Part shown: positions 1 through 8,622 of the stretch, piece by piece | Position numbering within the stretch: the stretch's first letter is position 1 | How the letters are laid out: the number at the start of each line of letters is the position of its first letter | NCBI RefSeq assembly: GCF_036967205.1 | Contig: NZ_CP146022.1 | Coordinates: forward strand, 7,068,001-7,132,000 | DNA length: 64,000 nt | Direction: 5' to 3' | From: Streptomyces sp. Q6 | Lineage (GTDB): Bacteria > Actinomycetota > Actinomycetes > Streptomycetales > Streptomycetaceae | Program-made: the position numbers and the translations under genes | Notes under the pieces: generated by a model | The model's database searches: none | What the model was told of the DNA's origin: nothing | What the model saw: only the letters and a program-made list of their open reading frames with translations

Positions 1-130
1 ACGCGCACCGGGCGCGCCCCCGAAATCCAGGTGCGGGCGCGGGCCGTGCGGTCCCACACTGTTCGGGCGGGAAGCCGCGCACCAGCGCGCCTCGCTCGAA
101 CACCTCCCTCCCTTCGTCTGGAGTCAGTAC

Positions 131-1192
131 GTGCAGGCTGCCGTCACGGTCACGCCCTCCCGCATCCCGGAGCTGCTGCTGGGTCTCGCGACCGTGCGGC
201 CGGTCTTCATCTGGGGCGCCCCCGGCATCGGGAAGTCGTCCCTGGTAAGGGCTTTCGCCGAATCGCTCGGCCTGGAGTGCGTGAGCCTGCTCGGTACCCA
301 GCTGGCCCCGGAGGACCTCATCGGCGTCCCGCAGATCCGCGACGGGCGCTCGGTGTTCTGCCCGCCGGAGGCGATCGCCCGCGACGAGCCGTACTGCCTG
401 TTCCTCGACGAGCTGAACGCGGCGACGCCGGACGTGCAGAAGGCGTTCTACTCGCTGATCCTGGACCGCCGGATCGGGAACTACGAGCTGCCCGAGGGGT
501 CCATCGTCATCGGCGCGGGCAACCGCGCCACCGACAACGCGCTGGCCCGCCCCATCGCCTCGGCCCTCGTCAACCGCCTCGCGCACGTCCACCTCCGGGC
601 CTCGCCGGCCGACTGGCTGCGGTGGGCGGCGGGCGCGGGCATCCACCCGTGGATCCAGGACCACCTCACCGACCGCCCCGACCACCTGTGGTCGAAGCCG
701 CCGAAGACCGAGGAGCCGTTCTCCACGCCCCGCTCCTGGCACATGCTCAGCGACGCCCTGCACAGCTTCGGGCCGACCCTGGACGAGGAGACCCTGAAGG
801 TCCTCGCGCACGGCACGCTCACCCCGGCCCACGCGGTCGCGTTCTGCGGCTACGCGAAGATCGTGCGCAGCCGGTTCGGGCTGGACGCGATCCTCAAGGG
901 CGACGCCCGCTGGCCGCACCGGATCGAGGACCGCGACCTGCTGTACTACCTGGCCGAGTCGTTCCGCGGCCGCCTCGCCAAGGACCTGCCGGCGTCCAAG
1001 GAGCACGCCTCGCCGTCCGTCCGGCAGACCGCCTACCGCGCCAAGTCGCTGCTCGTGCAGCTCGCCGAGATCTCCGTCGAGGTCGCCCAGACGGTCATCG
1101 CCGACGACACCGACGGCAACCCGCTGCTGCCCGCCTGGTTCCTGGTCGAGGCCGCCCGCGACATGCCGCGCCTGGTGGAGGCCCGCCGATGA
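131..1192 (+). CDS. MoxR-type AAA+ ATPase
   Basis: A 353-residue ATPase of the MoxR class, which usually remodels a partner VWA-domain protein. The Walker A motif GAPGIGKS lies near residues 29-36, the Walker B stretch CLFLDELNA near 88-96, and a sensor-like segment VIGAGNRATDNA near 125-136. The GTG start is supported by GGAG at 120-123, seven bases upstream. The frame stays open to the left edge of the window, so a longer protein is not excluded. The stop overlaps the ATG of the next gene (ATGA), which suggests translational coupling with the VWA protein. The substrate is not visible from sequence. Confidence 0.85.
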   Translation: MQAAVTVTPSRIPELLLGLATVRPVFIWGAPGIGKSSLVRAFAESLGLECVSLLGTQLAPEDLIGVPQIRDGRSVFCPPEAIARDEPYCLFLDELNAATPDVQKAFYSLILDRRIGNYELPEGSIVIGAGNRATDNALARPIASALVNRLAHVHLRASPADWLRWAAGAGIHPWIQDHLTDRPDHLWSKPPKTEEPFSTPRSWHMLSDALHSFGPTLDEETLKVLAHGTLTPAHAVAFCGYAKIVRSRFGLDAILKGDARWPHRIEDRDLLYYLAESFRGRLAKDLPASKEHASPSVRQTAYRAKSLLVQLAEISVEVAQTVIADDTDGNPLLPAWFLVEAARDMPRLVEARR

Positions 1193-2987
1193 CCCGCGCC
1201 CGCCGGACGCCGGACGAGCCGCGGCCCGACCCGGCGACGGAGGCCTATCTCGCGGGACTCGCGCTGGTGCGGGCCAACCCGGCGCTCGACGCGCTCGACG
1301 CGACGTTCTGCCGCGCCGACTGCCGGTCCGCGCCGCCGAACGGCCTGGCCCTGGTCGATTCCGACGGCCGCGTCCACGCCCACCCCACCCGCCGCGCCGA
1401 ACCCGCCGAGTGGGCCTGGGCGCTGGCGCACTGCCTGCTGCACCTCGGGTTCGGCCACGTCCCGGCCGCCCGTGGCACGCGTGTGCCGCCCGACGCCTGC
1501 GACCTCGCGGCGCGCTGCGTCGTCGTGCACCGCTTCCAGCAGACGTTCCCCGTCGGCCGCCCGCCGGACGGGCTGCCGGCCACGTTCCCCGGCGGCGACG
1601 AGGAGCAGCTCGCCGCGCGCTGGCGCCGCGACGGCATCCCGCCCGCGTACGCGCACTGCGGCGCGGGCGGCACCGCCCCGACCAGGTCCTCAAGCCGTGG
1701 CTCGGCCTCACCGCGGCCCCCGACTGGCAGACCGCTTTCGCGCACGCCCTCACCCGTACCGTGTCCGCCGCCATGGACGTCGCGGGCGGCCGGCGCGACG
1801 ACCTCAGGGGCGCGCGGGTGCCGCAGCGCCCGTGGGAGCGCGCCCTGAGCTGGTTCGTGTCCTCGTACCCGCTGCTCGGCGGTATCGCGGCGGGCATGAC
1901 GGTCGTCGCGGACGCCGAACTGGCGCGCGCCCACGACATCGCCGTCGCCGCGGTCGCCGCCGACCTCGGCGAGATCTACGTCAACCCGCTCAAGCGCCAC
2001 ACCGACGAGGAGTGGCGCTTCATCCTCGGCCACGAGATGCTGCACGCCGCCCTGCGCCACGGCGACCGCCGCGGCGGTCGCGACCCGTACCTCTTCAACG
2101 TCGCCGCGGACTACGTCATCAACGGCTGGCTGCGCGAGATGCGCGTCGGTGACATGCCCGAAGGGCTGCTGTACGACCCGGAGTTGACGGGCCTGTCGGC
2201 CGAGGAGGTGTACGACCGGATCGCCGCCGACCTGCGGTCGCGGCGGCGCCTGTCGACCCTGCGCGGCAAGGGACGCGGGGACATCCTCGGCGAACCCCTC
2301 GGGCCCGTGGGGGACTTCGTGGACCTCGACGAGTTCTACCGGCGCGGCCTCCTCCAGGGCTTCGACCTGCACCAGCGGCACCACGAGCGCGGCCTGCTGC
2401 CGCTCGGGCTGATCGAGGAGATCCGCGCCCTGGCCCACCCGCCCGTGCCGTGGGACGCCCAACTGGCGCGCTGGTTCGACGAGTTCGTGCCCCGCCCCGA
2501 GCCCGTCCGCACCTACGCCCGTCCGTCCCGCCGCCAGGCCTCCACGCCGGGCATCCCGCGCGCGGGCCGCTACTTCCCGCCCGAGGAGATCGCCCGCTGC
2601 ACCTTCGGCGTCGTCCTGGACACCTCCGGGTCGATGAGCCGCACCCTCCTGGGCAAGGCGCTCGGCGCGATCGCCTCGTACGCCGAGGCCCGGGACGTCC
2701 CCGCGGCGCGGGTCGTCTTCTGCGACAGCGCCCCGTACGACGCGGGGTACGTCCCGGTGACGGAGATCGCGAGCCGGGTCCGGGTGAAGGGGCGCGGCGG
2801 CACCGTCCTCCAGCCCGGCATCGACCTGCTCCGCCGGGCCGACGACTTCCCCGCGGCCGCGCCGGTCCTCGTCATCACGGACGGTGAGTGCGACGTCCTG
2901 CGGATCCCGCGCGAGCACGCCTACCTGGTTCCGGGGGGCGCCCGGTTGCCGTTCGCGGCGCGTGGGCCGGTGTTCCGGGTGCGGTGA
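1189..2987 (+). pseudogene. VWA/metallopeptidase-like (DUF2201-type) protein, apparent frameshift
   Basis: Partner of the MoxR ATPase. The reading starts at ATG 1189 and runs in one frame to about 1676, then continues in the -1 frame to the stop at 2987. The break lies in the C run 1676-1679. Adding one C restores TAPDQVLKPWLGL across the join and gives a single protein of about 599 residues. The central part carries an HExxH-like metal site (HEMLH, around 2030-2044). The C-terminal part carries a VWA MIDAS motif (DTSGSMS, around 2620-2640). MoxR/VWA pairs are a recurring chaperone-like module. I infer a base-calling or assembly loss rather than decay, because the protein is well conserved on both sides of the break. 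Confidence 0.75.
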
Positions 2988-3042
2988 GGGCGGATGTGGT
3001 CGGATGGTGGTCATCAACCGATCCGTAATGGAAGGAACCAAC

Positions 3043-3468
3043 GTGGCTACCACGCGCTCCGCGCACACCGAGTGGGAAGGCAACCTGCTCGAGGGCAGCG
3101 GCACCGTCACCTTCGACTCGTCCGGCATCGGGCAGCAGGCGGTGTCCTGGCCCTCCCGCGCCGAGCAGGCCAATGGCAAGACCAGCCCCGAGGAGCTGAT
3201 CGCCGCCGCGCACTCGTCCTGCTTCTCCATGGCGCTCTCGCACGGCCTGTCCGGCGCGGGCACCCCGCCCACCAAGCTGGTCACCTCCGCTGACGTGACG
3301 TTCCAGCCGGGCGAGGGCATCACCGGCATCCACCTCATCGTCGAGGGCACTGTCCCCGGCCTCGATGAGCAGGCCTTCCAGGCCGCGGCCGAGGACGCCA
3401 AGAAGAACTGCCCGGTGAGCCAGGCGCTGTCCGGCACCACCATCACCCTGACGGCCAAGCTGGCCTGA
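3043..3468 (+). CDS. OsmC-family peroxiredoxin
   Basis: A 141-residue protein of the OsmC/Ohr superfamily, which reduces organic hydroperoxides with two cysteines. The peroxidatic cysteine is in SSCFSMAL (Cys60) and the resolving one in KNCPVSQAL (Cys123). GTG 3043 is chosen because GAAGGA (3031-3036) sits six bases upstream; longer in-frame readings have no such site. Length and both cysteine contexts match the OsmC subgroup rather than Ohr. The gene is monocistronic, with a strong hairpin just behind it. Confidence 0.9.
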   Translation: MATTRSAHTEWEGNLLEGSGTVTFDSSGIGQQAVSWPSRAEQANGKTSPEELIAAAHSSCFSMALSHGLSGAGTPPTKLVTSADVTFQPGEGITGIHLIVEGTVPGLDEQAFQAAAEDAKKNCPVSQALSGTTITLTAKLA

Positions 3469-3496
3469 CCCGGCGCACCGTCAGGTGCGCGCGGCG

Positions 3497-3527
3497 GCGC
3501 CCCGGACCCGGCACGGGTCCGGGGCGC
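3497..3527 (+). terminator. Rho-independent-type hairpin after the OsmC gene
   Basis: Perfect 14-bp inverted repeat (3497-3510 with 3514-3527) with a 3-base loop, 28 bases behind the OsmC stop. No U-tract follows, as is common in streptomycetes. Confidence 0.8.
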
Positions 3528-3713
3528 TGTCATGAGCGCAGCTCGCCAGGGTGATGTCACCACCTCGGTAATGTGCTCGAAACTGCAAGAAGAGAGCCTT
3601 TTTCAAGCACCTATTGTCATGCCGGTCTGTGTGGTGCAAGATTCACGCAGCCTCGCGGGCCGGTGTCGGAGCCCCGCGGCCCCACCCCGCCACCCTCGAT
3701 GTCGGAGGTGCAT

Positions 3714-4718
3714 GTGACGGCTCCCGCGTCCACATCACCCGGCCAGGTCGTGCCCCGGCCTGCCGATCCACCCGCCGCCCGGCCGGACCGCGACGCGCCG
3801 GACCCGCGGCGCAAGGCCACAGTCCGCCAACGGCTGCGCCGCGACCGGACGTTGCTGCTCCTGTGCGTCCCGGGCATCGTGTACTTCGCGGTGTTCTTCT
3901 ACCTGCCGCTGACCGGCAACGTCACGGCCTTCCAGGACTACCAGCCGTACCTGGGCTTCATGCACAGCGTCTGGGTCGGCCTGGACAACTTCCAGGCCCT
4001 GGTCCAGGAGCCGGAGTTCTGGACGGCGGTGTGGAACACGCTCCAGATCAGCGCCGTCCAACTGCTGCTCTACTTCCCGGCCCCGATCCTGCTCGCCCTC
4101 TTCCTGAACTCGCTGATCAGCACCAGGACCCGGCGCCTGATGCAGACCATCGTCTACCTGCCGCACTTCCTGTCGTGGGTCGTCGTGGTCAGTTTCTTCC
4201 AGCAGATCTTCGGCGGCGTCGGCACGGTCAGCAGCCTCCTGAACGACCACGGGCTGCATGTCGGCAACATCATGAACAACCCCGACACCTTCATGCTGCT
4301 CCTGACCTCGGAGTCGATCTGGAAGGACGCCGGCTGGGGAGCGATCATCTTCCTCGCCGCGATGGCCTCCATCGACCAGGGGCTCTACGAGTCCGCGGCC
4401 ATGGACGGCGCCGGCTGGCTGCGCCGCATGTGGCACGTGACGCTGCCCGGCATCCGCCCCGTGATGATCATGCTGCTCATCCTGCGGCTCGGCGACATCC
4501 TCTCCGTCGGCTTCGAACAGGTCCTGCTCCAGCGGGACATGGTCGGCGCGGACGCCTCCGAAGTGCTCGACACGTACGTCTACTTCCACGGTGTCGTCGA
4601 CGGCGACTGGGGGATGTCCACGGCCGCGGGCCTGATGAAGGGCGTCATCGGCTTCGTCCTGATCGTCGCCGCCAACAAGGTCGCCCACCGCCTCGGTGAG
4701 CAGGGGGTCTACCAGTGA
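3714..4718 (+). CDS. Sugar ABC transporter permease (LplB/MalF-like)
   Basis: A 334-residue inner-membrane permease of the carbohydrate-uptake-1 class. A proline-rich cytoplasmic N-terminus is followed by six predicted membrane segments. The EAA loop (ESAAMDGAGWLRRMWHVTLPGI) lies around 4390-4455. GTG 3714 is preferred because GGAGG at 3704-3708 is five bases upstream; ATG 3699 and GTG 3708 are alternatives. It is the first gene of a permease-permease-binding-protein-dehydrogenase operon. As usual for this class in Streptomyces there is no dedicated ATPase, and a shared MsiK-type ATPase is the likely energiser (inference). The 180 bases upstream hold the promoter, but no operator was recognised. 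Confidence 0.88.
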   Translation: MTAPASTSPGQVVPRPADPPAARPDRDAPDPRRKATVRQRLRRDRTLLLLCVPGIVYFAVFFYLPLTGNVTAFQDYQPYLGFMHSVWVGLDNFQALVQEPEFWTAVWNTLQISAVQLLLYFPAPILLALFLNSLISTRTRRLMQTIVYLPHFLSWVVVVSFFQQIFGGVGTVSSLLNDHGLHVGNIMNNPDTFMLLLTSESIWKDAGWGAIIFLAAMASIDQGLYESAAMDGAGWLRRMWHVTLPGIRPVMIMLLILRLGDILSVGFEQVLLQRDMVGADASEVLDTYVYFHGVVDGDWGMSTAAGLMKGVIGFVLIVAANKVAHRLGEQGVYQ

Positions 4719-5647
4719 GCACCGTGTCCGCCCCGCAGTTCCTGCGCCGCCGCGCCCGCCGCGACACGGCCCGGCCGGCCTGGATGGAGCCGCCGAGCCC
4801 CGCCGGCCAGGCCCTCAAACTGGTCGTCATCCTGGGCATGATCGTGGCCGTCGGCTACCCGTTCCTGCTCGCGATCGGCACCAGCCTGTCCACCAAGGCC
4901 GAACTCGCCGCGAACGGCGGGTACGTCCTCTTCCCGCAGCACCCCACCCTGGAGGCGTACCGCGTCGTCCTCGCCGGGGGAGTGGTCACCCGGGCGGCGA
5001 CGGTCAGCGTCGGCGTGACCCTCGTCGGCACGGCCCTGAGCCTGCTGTGCACGGTCTGTCTCGCGTACGGGCTGTCGCGGCCCGGCACGTTCGCCGGGAA
5101 GCCGCTGCTGCTCGTCGTCGTCGGCACGTTCCTCTTCACGCCCGGCGTCATCCCCAACTACCTGGTCGTGCAGGAGCTCGGACTGATCGACTCCTACGGC
5201 GCCATGGTGCTGCCGATCATGCTCAACGCCTTCAACGTCATCGTCGTACGCGCCTTCTTCCAGGGCATACCCGACGAGCTGCACGAGGCGGCCCGGCTCG
5301 ACGGCGCGGGGGAACTCACCATCCTGTGCCGGATCGTGCTGCCCCTGTCGAAGGCCGTCATCGCCGTGGTCGGCATGTTCTACGCGGTCACGTACTGGAA
5401 CAGCTTCTTCAACGCGATGCTGTACATCAACGACTCCAACAAGCTTCCTTTGCAGGTCATCCTGCGCTCGTACGTCATCCAGGGCGACACGTTCAACGCG
5501 AAGGCGCTCGGCGTCAGCGTCCTGCCCGCCACCACGGCGCTGTCCATGGCGGTGCTCATCCTCGCCGTGCTGCCGATCGTCGCGGTCTACCCGTTCCTCC
5601 AGAAGTACTTCGTCAAGGGCGTGCTCACCGGAGCCGTCAAGGCCTGA
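4715..5647 (+). CDS. Sugar ABC transporter permease (LplC/MalG-like)
   Basis: A 310-residue second permease subunit. Its GTG start overlaps the stop of the previous gene by four bases (GTGA). The EAA-loop signature around EAARLDGAGELTILCRIVLPL, followed by TYWNSFFNAMLYI near residue 228, is typical of LplC/YtcP proteins. These work with LplB-type partners and large binding proteins to import oligosaccharides, including uronate-containing ones. The substrate cannot be read from the permease. The transporter precedes a Gfo/Idh/MocA dehydrogenase, suggesting uptake followed by oxidation of a sugar. Confidence 0.88.
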   Translation: MSTVSAPQFLRRRARRDTARPAWMEPPSPAGQALKLVVILGMIVAVGYPFLLAIGTSLSTKAELAANGGYVLFPQHPTLEAYRVVLAGGVVTRAATVSVGVTLVGTALSLLCTVCLAYGLSRPGTFAGKPLLLVVVGTFLFTPGVIPNYLVVQELGLIDSYGAMVLPIMLNAFNVIVVRAFFQGIPDELHEAARLDGAGELTILCRIVLPLSKAVIAVVGMFYAVTYWNSFFNAMLYINDSNKLPLQVILRSYVIQGDTFNAKALGVSVLPATTALSMAVLILAVLPIVAVYPFLQKYFVKGVLTGAVKA

Positions 5648-5701
5648 CGGGCCGACACCTCCCCTGGATCACCACTCCGTTCACCTTTCCTTAGGAGAAC
5701 C

Positions 5702-7354
5702 ATGCCTTCCAGCAGAATCGACCGCCGTGGGTTCCTCGGTGCCGCTGGGGTCGCCGGCCTGACCGTCGCGGGCGGCGGACTGCTCACCGCGTGCGGCGAC
5801 GGCGGCGCGACGGGCGGCGGCGCCGAGGCCTCCGCCAAGCTCGAACTGCCCACGTACGTACCGGCGAAGGTGCCCGCCCCCGACCTCCCGGGCAACGCGC
5901 AGGGCCTCGACCCGGCCTATCTGCGCTACCCGAAGGACCTGGTCAAGAGCGTCACGAAGGCCCCCGGCGACGGCAAGCCGATCACCGCGCTGACCGAGAC
6001 CTTCACGACTCCGGCCCCGGCGATGAACCGCAACGCGTACTGGCAGGAGCTGAACAAGCGGCTCGGCTCCGAGATGCGGATGACCATCGTCAACGGCCTC
6101 GGCGCCGACAGCGTCTACCGCGAGAAGTTCAACGCCACCATCGCGGGCGGCGACCTCCCCGACCTCATGTGGTTCCCGCCCAACCAGGGCCTCAAGAACG
6201 TCCCCGACCTGCTCCGGGCGAAGTTCCACGACCTCACCCCGTACCTCTCCGGCGACGCCGTGAAGAAGTACCCGAACCTCGCGAACATCCCCGGGTACGC
6301 CTGGAAGACGGCCGTCATCAACGGCAAGATCTGGGGCTACGCGGTGCCGTACGGCCGCAGCGGCCAGGTGTACGTGGCCAACGAGGACTTCTGGAAGCCC
6401 GTCGGCGGCACGGAGTTCACCAGCGCCCAGGACTTCTTCGACAAGGCGAAGGAACTCCTCGACACCAAGCGCAAGAAGTACGTCCTGGAGCCGGCGTACG
6501 TGAACCACATCCAGCAGTTCGCGTACTGGCACGGCGCGCCGAACACCTGGCGCATCGACGACGGCAAGCTGACCTACTTCTTCGAGACGGACGAGTACCT
6601 GGCCGGTATCGAGTTCGCCCTCAAGTGCCAGCAGGCGCAGCTGTTCTGGCCCGACCCGAACCTCGCCACCACGCTGGAGAAGATGGAGGGCGGCTTCCTC
6701 GGCCTGCACGTGCAGTCCTTCCCCGGCTTCCTCAACGACAGCAACATGTACGACTGGCCGGAGAAGGTCGTCGTGCCGTTCGCCGCGGAGCGGGGGATGA
6801 CGCCCTCCTGGTCGTACGGCTGGGGCTCGGTCGGCTTCACCGCCATCAACAACAACGTCCCCAAGTCCCGTATCCCCACGCTCCTCAAGGTGCTCGACTA
6901 CCTCAGCGCGCCCCTGGGCACCGAGGAGCGGCTCTTCCTGGACAACGGCATCGAGGGCACGCACCACACCCGCTCCAGGAACGGTGACGTGGCGCTCACC
7001 AAGAAGGGCAACGCCGAGGTGCTCACCACCCGGCAGGCCATCAACTTCTTCGGCAACGCCCCCGAGAGCCTCTACCTGCCGAACAAGCCCGACGTCACCC
7101 GCGGCATCCACCAGGCGCAGTCCGAGCTGATGAAGATAGCCAAGGTGGACCCGACGATCGGCTACTTCTCCGACACGTTCGCGCAGAAGGGCGCGTCCGC
7201 GAAGGACGAGGTCTACACCGCCATCAAGGACATCGTCGCCGGCCGCAAGCCGCTGTCGTCCTTCAAGAAGGAGGTCCTGCCCAAGTGGCGGCGCACCGCC
7301 GGGGACGCCATGCGCCGCGAGTACGAGCAGGCCATCGAGAAGGGCACCAAGTGA
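5702..7354 (+). CDS. Sugar ABC transporter substrate-binding lipoprotein (LplA-like)
   Basis: A 550-residue extracellular solute-binding protein. The N-terminus has a Tat motif (RRGFLG, residues 8-13) followed by a lipobox ending in LLTAC with Cys31, so export by Tat and lipidation are predicted. AGGAG at 5693-5697 precedes the ATG. The length is typical of the large LplA/YtcQ-type binding proteins that pair with LplB/LplC permeases. The following dehydrogenase gene overlaps it by four bases, so the four genes 3714-8532 form one operon. Confidence 0.88.
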   Translation: MPSSRIDRRGFLGAAGVAGLTVAGGGLLTACGDGGATGGGAEASAKLELPTYVPAKVPAPDLPGNAQGLDPAYLRYPKDLVKSVTKAPGDGKPITALTETFTTPAPAMNRNAYWQELNKRLGSEMRMTIVNGLGADSVYREKFNATIAGGDLPDLMWFPPNQGLKNVPDLLRAKFHDLTPYLSGDAVKKYPNLANIPGYAWKTAVINGKIWGYAVPYGRSGQVYVANEDFWKPVGGTEFTSAQDFFDKAKELLDTKRKKYVLEPAYVNHIQQFAYWHGAPNTWRIDDGKLTYFFETDEYLAGIEFALKCQQAQLFWPDPNLATTLEKMEGGFLGLHVQSFPGFLNDSNMYDWPEKVVVPFAAERGMTPSWSYGWGSVGFTAINNNVPKSRIPTLLKVLDYLSAPLGTEERLFLDNGIEGTHHTRSRNGDVALTKKGNAEVLTTRQAINFFGNAPESLYLPNKPDVTRGIHQAQSELMKIAKVDPTIGYFSDTFAQKGASAKDEVYTAIKDIVAGRKPLSSFKKEVLPKWRRTAGDAMRREYEQAIEKGTK

Positions 7355-8532
7355 GCGACGACCTGCGGATCGGCGTCATCGGCCTCGGCCTGCGCCGCAA
7401 CCTCGCCACCGCCGCGCACCGCCCCGGCCGGGGCTCGGTCGTCGCGGCCGTGGCCGACCTCGACCCGGCCGTACGGGCCGAGGCGCCCCGGTGGTACGAG
7501 GGAACGGCGGTCTTCGAGGACCACCGCGCCCTGCTCGACGCCCCCGACATCGACGCCGTCATCGTCGCCACCCCCGACGACACCCACGAGGCCATCGCCT
7601 GCGACGTGCTGCGCGCCGGCAAGCCCGTGTACGTCGAGAAGCCGCTGGGGATCTCCGTCGAGCAGTGCGACACCATCCTGCGCACCGCGTACGAGACCGG
7701 CACCCGGCTCTACGTCGGACACAACATGCGGCACATGGGCGTCGTACGCACGATGCGCGACATCATCGCGCGCGGCGACATCGGCGAGCCGAAGACCGTC
7801 TGGGTGCGGCACTTCGTCTCGTACGGCGGCGACTACTACTTCAAGGACTGGCACGCCGACCGCCGCCGCACGAACGGCCTCCTCCTCCAGAAGGCCGCGC
7901 ACGACATCGACGTCGTGCACTGGCTGGCCGGCGGCTACACCCAGCGGGTCAACGCCCTCGGTGACCTGATGGTCTACGGCGACCTGCCGCGCCGAGAGCC
8001 CGGCACCCCGCGCCCCGAGGGCTGGCTGCGCGACTTCGACTGGCCGCCCACGGAGCGCAAGGACCTGCACCACGTCGTGGACGTCGAGGACGTGTCCGTG
8101 ATGAACATGCGCCTGGACAACGGCGTCATCGCCGCCTACCAGCAGTGCCACTTCAGCCCGGACTACTTCCGCAACTACACCGTCATCGGCACCGAGGGCC
8201 GCCTGGAGAACTTCGGCGACCGGCCCGGCGACGAGGTCCGGGTCTGGAACACCGGGCCGAGCGCCTACCGCGCCGACGCCGACGTCGTCCACCGCGTGCC
8301 GCAGGCCAGCGGCTCGCACGGCGGCGCCGACGAGAGCATCGTCGCCGAGTTCTGCCGCTTCGCCCGGGACGGCGGCCTCACCGACACCGACCCGGTGGCG
8401 GCGCGGATGAGCGTCGCCGCCGGTGCGCTGGCCACCCGCTCGCTGCGCGAGGGCGGCACCCCGTACGACGTGCCCCCGCTCGACCCGCTGCTGCTCGCGC
8501 ACTTCGCCAACGGGCAGCCCGGCGCACGGTAG
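7351..8532 (+). CDS. Gfo/Idh/MocA family oxidoreductase
   Basis: A 393-residue NAD(P)-dependent sugar or cyclitol dehydrogenase. The N-terminal Rossmann fold has IGVIGLGLRRN at residues 7-17, the EKPLG motif (lysine near residue 97) is intact, and the family's C-terminal alpha/beta domain follows. GTG 7351 overlaps the binding-protein stop (GTGA). Placement at the end of the ABC operon implies that it oxidises the imported sugar or a product of it; the substrate is not determined by sequence. Confidence 0.88.
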   Translation: MSDDLRIGVIGLGLRRNLATAAHRPGRGSVVAAVADLDPAVRAEAPRWYEGTAVFEDHRALLDAPDIDAVIVATPDDTHEAIACDVLRAGKPVYVEKPLGISVEQCDTILRTAYETGTRLYVGHNMRHMGVVRTMRDIIARGDIGEPKTVWVRHFVSYGGDYYFKDWHADRRRTNGLLLQKAAHDIDVVHWLAGGYTQRVNALGDLMVYGDLPRREPGTPRPEGWLRDFDWPPTERKDLHHVVDVEDVSVMNMRLDNGVIAAYQQCHFSPDYFRNYTVIGTEGRLENFGDRPGDEVRVWNTGPSAYRADADVVHRVPQASGSHGGADESIVAEFCRFARDGGLTDTDPVAARMSVAAGALATRSLREGGTPYDVPPLDPLLLAHFANGQPGAR

Positions 8533-8540
8533 TCCGCCCC

Positions 8541-8561
8541 CTTGACGTAGGCCCGCTCAAG
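8541..8561 (+). promoter_or_regulatory. HAIR-like HspR operator upstream of dnaK
   Basis: CTTGACG-N7-GCTCAAG. The HspR-associated inverted repeat described for Streptomyces is CTTGAGT-N7-ACTCAAG; this copy keeps the 7-base spacing and 11 of 14 arm bases. It lies 62 bases before the dnaK ATG. TTGACG at 8542-8547 could also be the -35 element. HspR repression is an inference. Confidence 0.6.
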
Positions 8562-8599
8562 TTTTGTGCTGGTAACCAGAACAAGACCTGAGCGGGCCT
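8549..8599 (+). terminator. Long hairpin in the dnaK leader
   Basis: Perfect 11-bp inverted repeat (8549-8559 with 8589-8599) around a 29-base loop that holds a smaller repeat CTGG-TAA-CCAG. It could end the upstream sugar operon, or be a structure in the dnaK 5' leader. It overlaps the HAIR-like site. Confidence 0.45.
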
Positions 8600-8622
8600 G
8601 CTGCTGTGAGAGGGGACGCGTC

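Noticed and set aside
3531-3713. Search for a CebR-like or other sugar operator before the first ABC operon
   Set aside because: No TGGGAGCGCTCCCA-like palindrome or other convincing inverted repeat was found.
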